Positions 17,261-27,639 of a stretch of DNA of 64,000 nt are shown piece after piece. The position numbers and the translations under genes were made by a program. The stretch comes from Pseudomonadota bacterium (GTDB lineage Bacteria > Pseudomonadota > Gammaproteobacteria > Pseudomonadales > Oceanobacteraceae). The first letter of the stretch is position 1. Every line of letters starts with the position of its first letter. The notes beneath the pieces were generated by a model. That model was not told the DNA's origin. It did not search any database and worked only from the letters and a program-made list of their open reading frames with translations. The DNA lies in assembly GCA_030145845.1 (NCBI GenBank), contig JAIXHJ010000003.1, positions 341,391 to 405,390 on the forward strand, given 5' to 3'.

Positions 17261-20200
17261 ATGCTCGAGCTGCGTGGCGCACCGGCGCTTTCTCCTTTCC
17301 GTCAGAACAAAGTCCTGAACAAACTGCAGCAGGCGCTGCCGCACATCAGCGGCGTGTACGCTGAATTCATGCACTTTGCTGATCTGTCAGCGGAACTGGC
17401 TGACAACGAACGACTGGTACTGGAGCGCATCCTGCGTTACGGGCCAAAAGCGGAAGTGAAGCAGCCGGGCTCTGACAACGGGGCGGGGCTTTTTCTGGTA
17501 GTACCACGGTTCGGCACCATTTCGCCGTGGTCTTCCAAGGCAACAGATATTGCGCATAACTGCGGGCTGAGCAGCATCCTGCGTCTTGAGCGCGGCATTG
17601 CCTACTATATAGAAGGAGCAAAAAGCGAAGATCGCGACATTATTGCTTCCTTATTACACGACCGCATGACCGAAACCGTGCTGGATAACAGCGCCGCTGC
17701 CGAAGCGCTGTTCTCCCACGCAGAACCGGCACCGCTGAGCACTGTGGATATTCTGGCCGGTGGCCGTGACGCACTGGTGGAAGCCGATAAGACGCTGGGT
17801 CTGGCGCTGGCCGAAGACGAAATCGATTATCTGGTGGAAAACTTCAACAAGCTCGGCCGTAATCCGACCGACGTTGAGCTGATGATGTTCGCCCAGGCGA
17901 ACTCAGAACACTGCCGCCATAAAATCTTCAACGCCAGCTGGACCATTGATGGTCAGGATCAGGACAAATCCCTGTTCCAGATGATCAAAAACACTTACGA
18001 GTGCTACAGCGAAAACATTCTGTCGGCGTATAAAGACAACGCCTCAGTGATTGTTGGTCACCAGGCCGGCCGTTTCTTCCCGACCCCGGAAAACCGCGAA
18101 TACGCCTACCATCAGGAAGATATGCACATCCTGATGAAGGTCGAAACCCACAACCACCCGACTGCCATTGCCCCGCATTCCGGTGCCGCCACCGGTTCCG
18201 GCGGTGAAATCCGTGACGAAGGCGCTACCGGTCGTGGTTCCAAGCCCAAAGCCGGCTTAACCGGTTTTACCGTCTCCGATCTGAAAATCCCAGGCTTCGA
18301 ACAGCCATGGGAAAGTCAGTACGGCAAGCCGGACCGCATCGTCTCGGCACTGGATATTATGATAGACGGCCCACTGGGCGGTGCGGCCTTTAACAACGAA
18401 TTCGGTCGTCCGAACCTGTGCGGTTATTTCCGTACCTTCGAGCTGGAACACGACGGGGAAGTGCGCGGTTACCACAAGCCGATCATGATTGCCGGCGGTT
18501 ACGGCAACATCCGTGGCGAACACGTACAGAAAGGCGATATTCCGGTCGGCGCCAGCCTGATCGTGCTGGGTGGCCCGGCGATGCAGATTGGTCTGGGCGG
18601 TGGTGCGGCGTCGTCCATGGCGTCCGGCCAGTCCAATGCCGATCTGGACTTCGCTTCCGTACAGCGCGAAAACCCGGAAATGGAGCGCCGCTGTCAGGAA
18701 GTCATCGACCGCTGCTGGCAGATGGGCGATGCTAACCCGATTGCCTTTATTCACGACGTGGGCGCCGGCGGTATTTCCAACGCCTTCCCGGAACTGGTGG
18801 GCGATGCCGGCCGCGGTGGTGAATTCGAACTGCGCAAAGTACCGAACGACGAACCGGGCATGAGCCCGCTGGCGATCTGGTCGAACGAATCCCAGGAGCG
18901 TTACGTACTGGCCGTGGCACAGGAAGATATGGCGGCATTCGATGCCATCTGTGCCCGTGAGCGTGCGCCTTATGCGGTGGTGGGTTACGCCACCGAAGAA
19001 GAACACCTGACCGTGACCGACGAACACTTCGGCAATAAGCCGGTGGATATGCCGTTACAGGTGCTGCTGGGCAAACCGCCACGCATGCACCGCGATGTGA
19101 AAAGCCACACGGCGAACAGCGGGCCTTTCCTCAGCGCCGGTATTGATCTGAACGAAGCGGCCGCGCGCGTACTCAAGCTGCCAACCGTGGCCAGCAAATC
19201 CTTCCTGATCACCATCGGTGACCGTTCCATTACCGGTACCGTGGCGCGTGATCAGTTCGTTGGCCCGTGGCAGGTGCCGGTGGCCGACGTTGCTGTGACT
19301 ACGTCTTCTTACGACACCTACGCCGGCGAAGCCATGGCCATGGGTGAACGTACGCCGGTGGCCCTGCTGGATGGCCCGGCGTCAGGTCGTCTGGCGGTGG
19401 CTGAAGCGATTACTAACTTAGCCGCTGCGCCAATTACCAAGCTGGCCGACATCAAGATGTCCGCCAACTGGATGTGCGCCGCCGGCCATGACGGCGAAGA
19501 CGAAAAACTCTACGCCACGGTTAAAGCCGTGGGTATGGAACTGTGCCCTGAGCTGGAAGTAACCATTCCGGTGGGTAAAGACTCCATGTCGATGAAAACC
19601 CGCTGGCAGGACAATGGCGCGGATAAAGCTGTGACCGCGCCGATGTCACTCATCATTACCGGCTTCGCGCCTGTGTCTGATGCGCGCAAAGTGCTGACGC
19701 CGCAGATAAAAAGAGAAGCCGGTGGGGTTGAGGTAGAGAGCGACCTGATTCTGGTCGACCTCGGCCGTGGTCAGAACCGTACCGGTGCCTCCTGTTTTGC
19801 CCAGGTATTCGGCAAAGTCGGTGACGTACCGGCCGATCTCGACGACGCCGAAGACCTGAAAGCCTTCTTCGCCGTGGTGCAGGGCCTGAATGCCGATGGC
19901 AAACTGCTGGCCTATCACGACCGCGCCGACGGCGGTCTGTTCGCCACCGTGACCGAGATGGCCTTTGCCGCGCACTGCGGTGTGGATATTTCCATGGACC
20001 TGCTGGCCGACAGCCAGGAGGGTCTGGCTGCTGCCCTGTTCGCGGAAGAACTGGGTGCGGTGATGCAGGTGAAACGTGACGATCTGGAAGAAGTCCTGGC
20101 GCAGTTCGAAGCCGCCGGACTGGGTGACTGTACCGCCGTGATCGGTTCACCGAACGATGACGACCAGATTACCTTCAGCTTTCAGGACGAAGAATTCCTC

Positions 20201-21175
20201 AGCGAATCCCGTGTGAACTGGCAGCGACTGTGGACACAGACCAGCTATGAAATGCAGGCCCTGCGTGACAACGCCGACTGTGCGCAACAGGAATTCGACG
20301 CGCTGCTGGATGCCGCTGACCCGGGTATCCACGCTGAGCTGAGCTACGACATCAACGAAGACATCACATCGGATTTGCCGGATTCCACCTCACAGGATGC
20401 ACCGAAAGTGGCGATCCTGCGGGAGCAGGGCGTGAACGGCCAGATTGAAATGGCCGCTGCCTTCGACCGCGCCGGTTTCCGTACCGTTGACGTACACATG
20501 AGCGATATTCTGTCGGGCAGCGTCACACTGGCCGGCTTCCGCGGCCTGGTAGCCTGTGGCGGTTTCTCTTACGGTGACGTACTGGGTGCCGGTGAAGGCT
20601 GGGCCAAATCCATCCTGTTCAACGAACAGGCCCGTGCCCAGTTCAAAGCCTTCTTTGAACGTGCCGATACCTTCGCCCTGGGTGTGTGTAACGGTTGTCA
20701 GATGCTCTCCAACCTGCATGAACTGATTCCGGGTGCTGAGCACTGGCCACACTTCGTGCGCAATATGAGCGAACAGTTCGAAGCCCGGGTCGCCATGGTG
20801 GAAGTACAGGAATCCGACTCTGTGTTCTTCGCCGGTATGGCCGGCTCACGTATGCCAATTGCCGTCGCCCACGGCGAAGGCCGTGCCGAATTCGCCAGCG
20901 ACGACGATATTGCCGAACTGTCTGCCGGTCAGATCGCCCTGCGCTATGTGAATAACTATGGCGACGTGACCGAACAGTACCCGTTCAACCCCAACGGCTC
21001 ACCACAGGGCATTACCGGCCTGACCGCCAACGACGGCCGGGTGACCATTATGATGCCGCACCCGGAGCGCGTATTCCGTGCCATCCAGAACTCCTACGTG
21101 CCAGGCGAATGGGATGAGGATGGCGCGTGGATGCGGATGTTCCGTAATGCACGGGTTTGGTGTGAAGAGAACTAA
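17261..21175 (+). CDS. purL: Phosphoribosylformylglycinamidine synthase, single-chain form
   Basis: A 1304-residue large-type PurL. It makes FGAM from FGAR, ATP and glutamine in step four of purine synthesis. An N-terminal PurS-like part (about 1-150) and linker lead to two tandem AIRS/PurM-like halves (about 170-1020). The C-terminal glutamine amidotransferase domain has the triad Cys1143 (GVCNGCQM), His1267 and Glu1269 (MPHPER), corresponding to Cys1135, His1260 and Glu1262 in E. coli. The start fits the E. coli protein and has GGAG upstream. Its stop codon lies at the edge of a 143-bp palindrome. Confidence 0.98.
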   Translation: MLELRGAPALSPFRQNKVLNKLQQALPHISGVYAEFMHFADLSAELADNERLVLERILRYGPKAEVKQPGSDNGAGLFLVVPRFGTISPWSSKATDIAHNCGLSSILRLERGIAYYIEGAKSEDRDIIASLLHDRMTETVLDNSAAAEALFSHAEPAPLSTVDILAGGRDALVEADKTLGLALAEDEIDYLVENFNKLGRNPTDVELMMFAQANSEHCRHKIFNASWTIDGQDQDKSLFQMIKNTYECYSENILSAYKDNASVIVGHQAGRFFPTPENREYAYHQEDMHILMKVETHNHPTAIAPHSGAATGSGGEIRDEGATGRGSKPKAGLTGFTVSDLKIPGFEQPWESQYGKPDRIVSALDIMIDGPLGGAAFNNEFGRPNLCGYFRTFELEHDGEVRGYHKPIMIAGGYGNIRGEHVQKGDIPVGASLIVLGGPAMQIGLGGGAASSMASGQSNADLDFASVQRENPEMERRCQEVIDRCWQMGDANPIAFIHDVGAGGISNAFPELVGDAGRGGEFELRKVPNDEPGMSPLAIWSNESQERYVLAVAQEDMAAFDAICARERAPYAVVGYATEEEHLTVTDEHFGNKPVDMPLQVLLGKPPRMHRDVKSHTANSGPFLSAGIDLNEAAARVLKLPTVASKSFLITIGDRSITGTVARDQFVGPWQVPVADVAVTTSSYDTYAGEAMAMGERTPVALLDGPASGRLAVAEAITNLAAAPITKLADIKMSANWMCAAGHDGEDEKLYATVKAVGMELCPELEVTIPVGKDSMSMKTRWQDNGADKAVTAPMSLIITGFAPVSDARKVLTPQIKREAGGVEVESDLILVDLGRGQNRTGASCFAQVFGKVGDVPADLDDAEDLKAFFAVVQGLNADGKLLAYHDRADGGLFATVTEMAFAAHCGVDISMDLLADSQEGLAAALFAEELGAVMQVKRDDLEEVLAQFEAAGLGDCTAVIGSPNDDDQITFSFQDEEFLSESRVNWQRLWTQTSYEMQALRDNADCAQQEFDALLDAADPGIHAELSYDINEDITSDLPDSTSQDAPKVAILREQGVNGQIEMAAAFDRAGFRTVDVHMSDILSGSVTLAGFRGLVACGGFSYGDVLGAGEGWAKSILFNEQARAQFKAFFERADTFALGVCNGCQMLSNLHELIPGAEHWPHFVRNMSEQFEARVAMVEVQESDSVFFAGMAGSRMPIAVAHGEGRAEFASDDDIAELSAGQIALRYVNNYGDVTEQYPFNPNGSPQGITGLTANDGRVTIMMPHPERVFRAIQNSYVPGEWDEDGAWMRMFRNARVWCEEN

Positions 21176-21316
21176 GGAGTAAGCCAAAGTTGGCTCACTC
21201 GATCTGGCGTTGTTAAATGTGACCTCAAAATGCTCATTTACGACTTGTAAACTGCGCTTTTTCGGTCACATTTGTCTAGCCAGCTCATCGCCGCCGACGC
21301 TTTGGCAGTACTCCTT
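21174..21316. repeat. 143-bp interrupted palindromic element at the purL stop
   Basis: Paired arms nest outward to inward: AAGGAGTA (21174-21181) with TACTCCTT (21309-21316), GCCAAAG (21183-21189) with CTTTGGC (21300-21306), AAATGTGACC (21215-21224) with GGTCACATTT (21264-21273), and TTTAC (21237-21241) with GTAAA (21247-21251). The whole would fold as one long hairpin. The left arm begins inside the purL stop codon. This looks like a dispersed repeat or MITE, not a simple terminator, because no T run follows. Confidence 0.7.
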
Positions 21317-21403
21317 TTCTGAAAACTAACTGGTTAACGTTTTCGGTGTTAGTGCTTAGCTGCATTGTAGGGTGGGCCCTGCCCACCAAATGGTTTGACA
21401 GAT

Positions 21404-21437
21404 AAGCCGCTGCTCAGAGATGAGGAGCGGCTTTTTT
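21404..21437 (+). terminator. Intrinsic terminator before the toxin-antitoxin pair
   Basis: AAGCCGCT (21404-21411) pairs with AGCGGCTT (21426-21433), followed by further T residues. It would stop read-through from purL. The preceding 21317-21403 also contains GGTGGGCCCTGCCCACC, a short palindrome. Confidence 0.75.
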
Positions 21438-21456
21438 ATTGCCGTGATGAGTTTTG

Positions 21457-21474
21457 TGATGCATTATTACATCA
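21457..21474. promoter_or_regulatory. Possible operator of the ParDE-like pair
   Basis: TGATG (21457-21461) and CATCA (21470-21474) form an inverted repeat 34 bp before the antitoxin start, where ribbon-helix-helix antitoxins usually bind to autoregulate. The arms are short, so this is tentative. Confidence 0.3.
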
Positions 21475-21507
21475 TTACCGCATCAGATTCGTACAGAGGA
21501 GCAGGCT

Positions 21508-21762
21508 ATGGCAACCAGAGCAAGTCTGTCACTGACTGAGCCGAATGAACGCTGGATTCAGGCTCAGATCGACAGCAAAGAATTCAGCAGCCGCAGTGAA
21601 GTGATCAACGACCTTATCCGTAAAGTGCGGGAGGTTGAAGACATTCGTGCCCGCTTAATCGCAGCAGAAATGTCAGTCGCTGAAAAAGGTTGGGTAACAA
21701 CATCTCAGGAAGAGATGCTTAACAGGTTCAGGGAACGGGCGGGCGGAGATGGCAAGTTATAA
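21508..21762 (+). CDS. ParD-like ribbon-helix-helix antitoxin
   Basis: An 84-residue protein. The N-terminal half (about 1-45) fits the ribbon-helix-helix fold of ParD antitoxins: a short beta strand RASLSLTE, then helices with EFSSRSEVINDLIRKVREVE. The C-terminal part is charged and probably wraps the toxin. AGGAG lies six bases before the ATG. It overlaps the toxin gene by 14 bases, the standard type II toxin-antitoxin arrangement. It is the first gene of the AT-richer island after purL. Confidence 0.88.
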   Translation: MATRASLSLTEPNERWIQAQIDSKEFSSRSEVINDLIRKVREVEDIRARLIAAEMSVAEKGWVTTSQEEMLNRFRERAGGDGKL

Positions 21763-22024
21763 ACTTTCACCTCAGGCCGAAGATGATCTTTATCTTATCT
21801 GGCTATATGGATTGAATAACTGGGGCATGGAAGCCGCCGATCAATATATCTCAAATATCTTCCATTCCTTCGATCAGATCTCAAAGAGCCCTTTGCAATA
21901 CCCGCTTGTCGATGAAATCCGGCCGGGATACCGACGGTGTGTTACAGGAAAAGAAAGTATTTATTTTCGGGTGACAGATGAAGGTGTGGAGGTAATGGCG
22001 GTGATTGGAAGGCAGGAGTGGTGA
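21749..22024 (+). CDS. ParE-like toxin of the RelE/ParE superfamily
   Basis: A 91-residue toxin-fold protein. It has the ParE landmarks YKLSPQAEDDLYLIWLYGL, the central Pro-Leu-Val-Asp..RPGYRRCVTGKESIYFRV, and a C-terminal VEVMAVIGRQEW. ParE toxins poison DNA gyrase; other superfamily members cleave mRNA on the ribosome. The spacing and overlap with the antitoxin support a functional pair. An IS remnant follows 30 bp downstream. Confidence 0.88.
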   Translation: MASYKLSPQAEDDLYLIWLYGLNNWGMEAADQYISNIFHSFDQISKSPLQYPLVDEIRPGYRRCVTGKESIYFRVTDEGVEVMAVIGRQEW

Positions 22025-22053
22025 GTAACAGATAAGCTGGGTGGCTTGATAGT

Positions 22054-22131
22054 TTCTCTGGTTGTTCGACCAGCTTCAACTGCCTTTAAAATTTTGATGA
22101 TCCGTTTTTCGCTAAAACAGGATTTACGCAT
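22054..22131 (-). pseudogene. IS3-family orfA remnant (N-terminal fragment)
   Basis: Read leftward from ATG 22131, the translation begins MRKSCFSEKRIIKILK and continues to AGRTTRE before losing similarity. This is the conserved start of IS3-family OrfA proteins (pattern KxSxFxExxIxxILKxxEAG), which bind DNA by a helix-turn-helix. AGGAG lies upstream of the ATG. Only about 26 codons survive, and no orfB or right end is seen. The rest of 22025-22312 has no gene; CTGCTTTTCAAGAAGCAG near 22210 is a small palindrome. Confidence 0.65.
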
Positions 22132-22312
22132 AGGAAAATCTCCTGTAAATATTGATTATGTCGGAAAATTTGCAGTTATGAATGGCCCAGCTTTTGGGGA
22201 TTACAGTCTGCTTTTCAAGAAGCAGTCTGGAACATAAGTCAAGACGAGGAGCCAGAACTGAACAATCACCTGACTTTACTTATCTGAGATCAATCGAACG
22301 ACAAGGAATGCC

Positions 22313-25300
22313 ATGAGCCTCGCCGGAATAAGATCTACCCGTGGAGATTATTATCAAAAGCTGATTGCTCTTGATTGGGTGCTGGATACCTTAGCCAGCA
22401 ATGATATTGAATCACTGGAAGTCGACTCTGTTCATCATCAAGTCGACGATATCGTTATCAAAAAAACGAATGGCCCTCTCATCTGCTGCCAGTGCAAGAA
22501 AAACCAGAAAAATTTTAATACATGGTCTATCGCAGATCTGGGTGACGAGCTTGAGAAAGCAGCCAAAGAATTGGCTAACTCACCGACCACTACCCTCATT
22601 TTCTATTCCCGAGGCGCATTCGGAGATATAGCCAAACTCCAGGAATTCGCAACCAACTACGAAGATGACCTGCAACTCATCCAAAACTTGACAAAAGGCC
22701 ACCAAAAAAGTTATGCAGCAGTTCAAAAGATCATCGCAGCAGCCAAGGTATCCCTAACGCCATTTGAACTACTAGAGCGAACGACTTTTGAAACGACACC
22801 AGCTGACTTTGAACGCCATGAGCAGCTTCAAATCGAGCGACTGGAAAGACTGGCCTCAAATTCAAAAATTGCTTACGAATCGCTCTGGCTAACACTAGAA
22901 AAACTCGGTGGTCGAGTACCGACTGGTGGAGTCGCAACCAGTAAACATCGGCTAACCCGCAATGATCTATTAGCAGTGCTGAATCAATCAGGCGCAATGC
23001 TGGTGCCACCTATTTCAGAGCAGGAGGTTCGAAACTCCTTTCAACAAACTTCCCTGATTGGCAGAAGCTGGAAAACCGATATCGCCGGGAAGCGTCTTGA
23101 TAACCCGATACTGCATGGTGTGCTTGAGGCCATAGAGGCCAAAGCCTCATCTATCTTGATCACAGGTCAGCCAGGATCAGGTAAAACCTGTTTGATGTTT
23201 CAGCTACAGGCAATACTGGAAGAAAGAGCTAAATCCCAGAACGGTTTTATTTCTCTGTTTATTCAGTCCAGAGAATTTGCCGAAGCGACAAACACGGAGG
23301 AAAGACATCATCAAGGGTTATCGAGTCAGTGGGTTGAACAAGCGGCTCGTCAAGCTGAGTTCTCCAGAGTGGTCGTCATTATCGATTCTCTGGACGTGCT
23401 CTCGATAGCTCGCGAGCACAATGTGTTGTCCTATTTTCTGGCGCAAATAGATCGTCTGAAAAATATTCCCAATCTTACAGTCATCACCGCTTGTAGGGAC
23501 TTTGACCGCCAATATGATCGACGCATCAGCGAAAAGGACTGGGACAAGGAACTGAAAATACCACCGCTGGATTGGGAGAAGCAGGTCCAACCTTTTCTCA
23601 CCGATCTGGATATTGATACTTCAACGATTGATCAAACAACGCAAACGCTTGTTACCAACCCCAGAGAGCTGGATCTTTACGTAGAACTAGCGAAGCACTC
23701 TGGCAGCTTCAACGTGATCACCAGTCAGGATTTGGCCCAAAAATATCTCACTGTTTTTGTACAGAGTGATACTGCTCTTGGCGACGAAGCCATGGTCGCC
23801 GTGGAGAATGCGGCTCGCCGAATGCTGGAAGCCAGAGCGCTATCTATTCCTTATCAGCAATTCTCAGGATCAGAAGCCGTTTTAAGGCGGCTACTGAGCC
23901 TCGGCTTGGTCCAGAAAACTCATGACAACGGACTGACCTTTGGTCATCAAACCCTGCTGGATGTTTTGGTTATCAGTAATGCGATTCGTGAAGATGTTTC
24001 TCTGAAGGAATTTATTACCGGATTACCACCGGTTCCTTTTGTCAGACCCAGTATTCGTAGTTTTGTTAACCAACTCGCATTAGGAGAGAAGAAGGTTTTC
24101 AGGGGACAACTTCGCGCGGTATTAACCGGACAATTTCCTTTTCATCTTCGTCGCTTGGTCGCCGAAATCTTCGCACAGCAGCCTGTTGATCAAAGCGATT
24201 GGCCGTTGTTACGGGATTTGCGGAACCAGAACAAGGATGTCTTTCAGGTTATTTATAGCCATAGCGCACACATCAGCTGGTTCCATATGTGGCAGCAGAA
24301 CCTTTTACCAAACTTGAAACAAGCGAAAGATCAAGAAGGGTTGGAAGGATATCTCTATCGAATCAGCCAATGGCTGAATGAGGCTACTGAAGCCATTGTT
24401 CTTCTTTGGACAGAAGCAATGGATTGCAGCTGGATAGAAACTAATAACCTAGCGAGGAAGGTCTCTTTCTACTTGCAAGATCTCAGGGCTGAACACTTAC
24501 ATTTAGCCAAACCACTGGTGTTGAAGCTACTTAAAAACCTGAATAGTGATCGAGATTTTCTTGGGGAAACCATAGCCCAATGCGTAGAAGCGGAAGTTTT
24601 GACGGATCAAGAGCTGTGGGCATACATCACCGGAGCAGTGAAACCTGAGAATTTACTCCATTACCGACTTGAAAACACATTGAATTGCCGACCGTACCAG
24701 TTTGGCAACAAAAATATGGACTTCCTGAAAAACCGAATGGCAAAGTCACCGACGCTGCTCACTTTGGCTATAAAGACAATCAATAATTGGGCCGATATAC
24801 TATTAGATGAGTACAAGTACGAAAGGCCTCGATTGTTCAGCCATTTCCTCGACTACACCTCCTATGAAAAGGCTCACTCCGAGAGAGGAACAAGTCCATA
24901 CGATGATGTAAACGTACTGTTTGATGCCATTGAATATGGGATCATGGTGAATACCGAAAATCACACGCGATGGTGGCAAGAAAATCGACTTCCATTATCT
25001 GAAAGCAACGAATTAGCCATAACTTATTTTTTGGTAAAAGCTCTTTCCGCAGCCCCAGAAAAAAACATAGATATTACCCAGCGAATTATTCTTAATGAAA
25101 AAATACTGAGATCCAGAATATCTTTTGAAGTAGGAACTCTGACAAACATATCCTCCATCTACCTTAATGAGAAGGCTATAACTAGCTTTAACCAGGTGAT
25201 TGAATCACTCTATGAAGATGAAGTCCATCCGGACAGCAATATTACATGGATATCGAAAGAAAAGATTTCCTATATCTCAGCTCTGCCTAACTTCCTTCGT

Positions 25301-26893
25301 ACCGACTCGAATCAGAAAACTCTTGATGCGTATGAGAAACTCAATGGGAATTACATTCGCGAACCAGATATTCACTGCAGAGGCGGTTTTGTTAGAGCAC
25401 CATTTTCTTATGAGTTGATCATTGATACCTCAGATGGGGCATTACTAAAACTTCTGGCACACTACTCAGGCTATGCAGGTCGATTTGATGATTTTCTGGT
25501 CGGCGGAGAAGAGGAAGTTCAGTGCCAATTAGAAGAAGCTTCTTCCAGGCAACCCATCAGGTTTATCAATTATCTGATTAGATACTGGCACTGCTTAGCC
25601 TCAGCGTTCCGAAAATCCATCCTTGATGGGCTCTCCAGCCATCTGAGATACCTCTACGGCAATCTTAGACCAGACCAAAATTGGGAGGCCATCGAAAAAC
25701 CTGATAAGCACTGGCTTGCTGAAAAGGTGTTTGAAGAATTGGAAAGGCATCCGAGTCACTGGCACCGGACAAGAAGCAAAGCCAAGGCACTGGAAGCCTG
25801 TGCATATGTGATCAAGGATGCACACCTTGTAGGCAAGCTTGTATTTCAAATGCTGGAGTTTGCTTATATCTCCGAAGACAGGTTCCACTCGAATGACTCC
25901 AGATTGGGATTAATTCATGATGGAATTAATATGAAATCTGGCACTGTAGCCGATGCGATTATGGTTCTTGCGACCGAAATTTCTGAATCAGGACGTGATA
26001 ACTCTGAGCTGACAATCTCTGCATTGAAATTGTTTGCACAATCAGAATCTTCTGCTGTAAAGGCAATGATTCTTCGCCGCTTGCCTTACCTGAAGAATGA
26101 TGCACCGGAACTGGCATGGGAAATATTTGAACGTACTATGCAACACTGCCCCGAATTATGGCCTTATGCAGAATCATTCCTCTATTACAGTTATCATAAT
26201 GAGTTTGTGAAAGTTGAACCTTATCTGAGCCAAATAAAGTCCAGCTCAGATGCGGAATCACGGGCTACATGGGGGCGCATATCTGCTCTTTCAGGGTTAA
26301 GCGGATTTATTCAATCTGAAGAATTTATTAAGGAACTTATAGAACTCAACAGCACCAGTGCCTGGGAAGGTGCGCTGGATGTATGGTCCCATCGAGAAAA
26401 CTTCAACCTTCATCCAGACATATGCCTGAAAGGGATAATTGCTGCCTTTGCTCAAAACGACAACATACAAATACTAGCCAGTGATGATTTTGCAGGGCTG
26501 CTAGGTGATAACGAACCCGCTATTAACTTCAGCGAGTCGACATTCAATAGCTTTATTAACTCGTTGGAGCTAGGGATGGATCAAGACAATAATACGAGAG
26601 ACCATTTTCAAGAAATTAACGAATGGCTAAATCTCATAGCCCAATCCGACCCAGCTAAAGCTTTAAAGTGCGCTGAGATATATATCCCAAAACTGAAAAA
26701 ATGGAAGCCCCACTTATATGACCAAAATAATAATCTTGTTCAACTAATGAACCAACTATTTGCTTACGCCGAAGAGCTGGAAGGGTCCGATGATGGAGAT
26801 TTTCTGAACCGAGTTGTCACTCTTCAGGATGCTTTATTGTCTGTTGGTGTTAGTGAGATTCAAACATGGCTTGAGGCAGCGGAAAGACCATAA
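22313..26893 (+). CDS. Nuclease-STAND NTPase, Avs-like candidate anti-phage protein
   Basis: A 1526-residue protein in three parts. Residues 1-150 look like a Cap4/DUF4297-type PD-(D/E)xK nuclease: helix GDYYQKLIALDWVLDTL, then Asp45-Asp46, then Gln60-Cys-Lys62. Residues about 240-600 are a STAND/NACHT-type ATPase with Walker A GQPGSGKT (Lys291), Walker B VVVIIDSLDVLS (Asp358, Asp361) and a TACRDFD sensor (Arg395). About 900 residues of mostly helical sequence follow, with no family that I can name. Avs proteins share this order and use the C-terminus to bind phage proteins, then activate the nuclease. AAGGA sits five bases before the ATG. The AT-rich composition and nearby IS remnant suggest horizontal transfer. 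The function is inferred. Confidence 0.75.
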   Translation: MSLAGIRSTRGDYYQKLIALDWVLDTLASNDIESLEVDSVHHQVDDIVIKKTNGPLICCQCKKNQKNFNTWSIADLGDELEKAAKELANSPTTTLIFYSRGAFGDIAKLQEFATNYEDDLQLIQNLTKGHQKSYAAVQKIIAAAKVSLTPFELLERTTFETTPADFERHEQLQIERLERLASNSKIAYESLWLTLEKLGGRVPTGGVATSKHRLTRNDLLAVLNQSGAMLVPPISEQEVRNSFQQTSLIGRSWKTDIAGKRLDNPILHGVLEAIEAKASSILITGQPGSGKTCLMFQLQAILEERAKSQNGFISLFIQSREFAEATNTEERHHQGLSSQWVEQAARQAEFSRVVVIIDSLDVLSIAREHNVLSYFLAQIDRLKNIPNLTVITACRDFDRQYDRRISEKDWDKELKIPPLDWEKQVQPFLTDLDIDTSTIDQTTQTLVTNPRELDLYVELAKHSGSFNVITSQDLAQKYLTVFVQSDTALGDEAMVAVENAARRMLEARALSIPYQQFSGSEAVLRRLLSLGLVQKTHDNGLTFGHQTLLDVLVISNAIREDVSLKEFITGLPPVPFVRPSIRSFVNQLALGEKKVFRGQLRAVLTGQFPFHLRRLVAEIFAQQPVDQSDWPLLRDLRNQNKDVFQVIYSHSAHISWFHMWQQNLLPNLKQAKDQEGLEGYLYRISQWLNEATEAIVLLWTEAMDCSWIETNNLARKVSFYLQDLRAEHLHLAKPLVLKLLKNLNSDRDFLGETIAQCVEAEVLTDQELWAYITGAVKPENLLHYRLENTLNCRPYQFGNKNMDFLKNRMAKSPTLLTLAIKTINNWADILLDEYKYERPRLFSHFLDYTSYEKAHSERGTSPYDDVNVLFDAIEYGIMVNTENHTRWWQENRLPLSESNELAITYFLVKALSAAPEKNIDITQRIILNEKILRSRISFEVGTLTNISSIYLNEKAITSFNQVIESLYEDEVHPDSNITWISKEKISYISALPNFLRTDSNQKTLDAYEKLNGNYIREPDIHCRGGFVRAPFSYELIIDTSDGALLKLLAHYSGYAGRFDDFLVGGEEEVQCQLEEASSRQPIRFINYLIRYWHCLASAFRKSILDGLSSHLRYLYGNLRPDQNWEAIEKPDKHWLAEKVFEELERHPSHWHRTRSKAKALEACAYVIKDAHLVGKLVFQMLEFAYISEDRFHSNDSRLGLIHDGINMKSGTVADAIMVLATEISESGRDNSELTISALKLFAQSESSAVKAMILRRLPYLKNDAPELAWEIFERTMQHCPELWPYAESFLYYSYHNEFVKVEPYLSQIKSSSDAESRATWGRISALSGLSGFIQSEEFIKELIELNSTSAWEGALDVWSHRENFNLHPDICLKGIIAAFAQNDNIQILASDDFAGLLGDNEPAINFSESTFNSFINSLELGMDQDNNTRDHFQEINEWLNLIAQSDPAKALKCAEIYIPKLKKWKPHLYDQNNNLVQLMNQLFAYAEELEGSDDGDFLNRVVTLQDALLSVGVSEIQTWLEAAERP

Positions 26894-27414
26894 GTAGTCT
26901 ATCGATGGGCGCCTATTTACGATGTATTATAAACCAGAATTCGATACTAATGGGGCAATTATAAATTAGCCCAGAGTTCATACTTAGTAAACGATTATGG
27001 CGACACGTCCTGCATTGAAAATAAAAAAAACTCTTCAGATTGACGTGCGGTTGTATGCATATGATGCGATTAGTAGGTTTTTTTGTAGCTAACTGTGCCA
27101 TATGAAATTAGCATGACTAATAAGAAACCCACCTTAAGAGTCGTGGCAGTAATGACTAATAGCAAGATTAATAGGACACCCATTCTAAGAGCCTTTGATT
27201 TAAAGGCTGAAGTTCCCGCTATGGGAATACGAAAAGATGTCTGTCGGTGTGGCACAAGCCTGGTTGGTGCTTACTAATGAAATAAGGCCTTGATCAGCTG
27301 ATTTTCAGGTATGCCTTGTTCTCAGGATTGCCTGATCAGTTCCTGAATGAGGGTGCAAGTAGCTTCAGCCGAATGCTGTTTTGCAGCGGTTTAATCCGGG
27401 TGGTCGTCGGTAAT
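26894..27414. other. AT-rich intergenic tail of the island, no gene seen
   Basis: This stretch has many stops in every frame. Short motifs recur: GACTAATA appears near 27115 and 27155, each followed within 40 bases by CTTAAGAG or TCTAAGAG. A 61-codon leftward frame at 27070-27255 has a hydrophobic run but no ribosome site. I regard the region as island debris. Confidence 0.4.
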
Positions 27415-27639
27415 TCAATCTGTCACAGGTATGGCGTAGCTGCTGTTCGTTTCCGGCGAAGGTGCTGAAGCACTGTTCGGACTGTGCGTCATGGTCAGCC
27501 ACTGATCCTCATTGATTTCCATCCTATCCGGAATTTTGGTGCTTTCCGGCGGAATATAGCTACGTTTATCGTCGAGGATAATAAATATCAGAGCAGCTGG
27601 TTCAGTATTTTTATGGTCTTTAAAAAGAAAACGGGCCAT
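27415..27639 (-). other. Possible coding fragment, phage tail-assembly-like
   Basis: This 74-codon leftward frame uses codons like those of the resident genes. It contains YIPPESTKIPDRMEINEDQW, a pattern reminiscent of linker segments in phage tail fibre assembly proteins. Its first ATG lies inside the pilU terminator hairpin and has no ribosome site, so it is unlikely to be an intact gene. It may be a leftover of a mobile element. The resemblance is from memory of the pattern only. Confidence 0.25.

Noticed and set aside
22046..22237. Rightward 63-codon frame between the toxin and the STAND gene
   Set aside because: It lies antisense to the IS3 orfA remnant and has no ribosome site.
27070..27255. 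Leftward 61-codon frame with a hydrophobic stretch
   Set aside because: There is no ribosome site, the region is gene-poor and AT-rich, and a hydrophobic run is expected by chance there.
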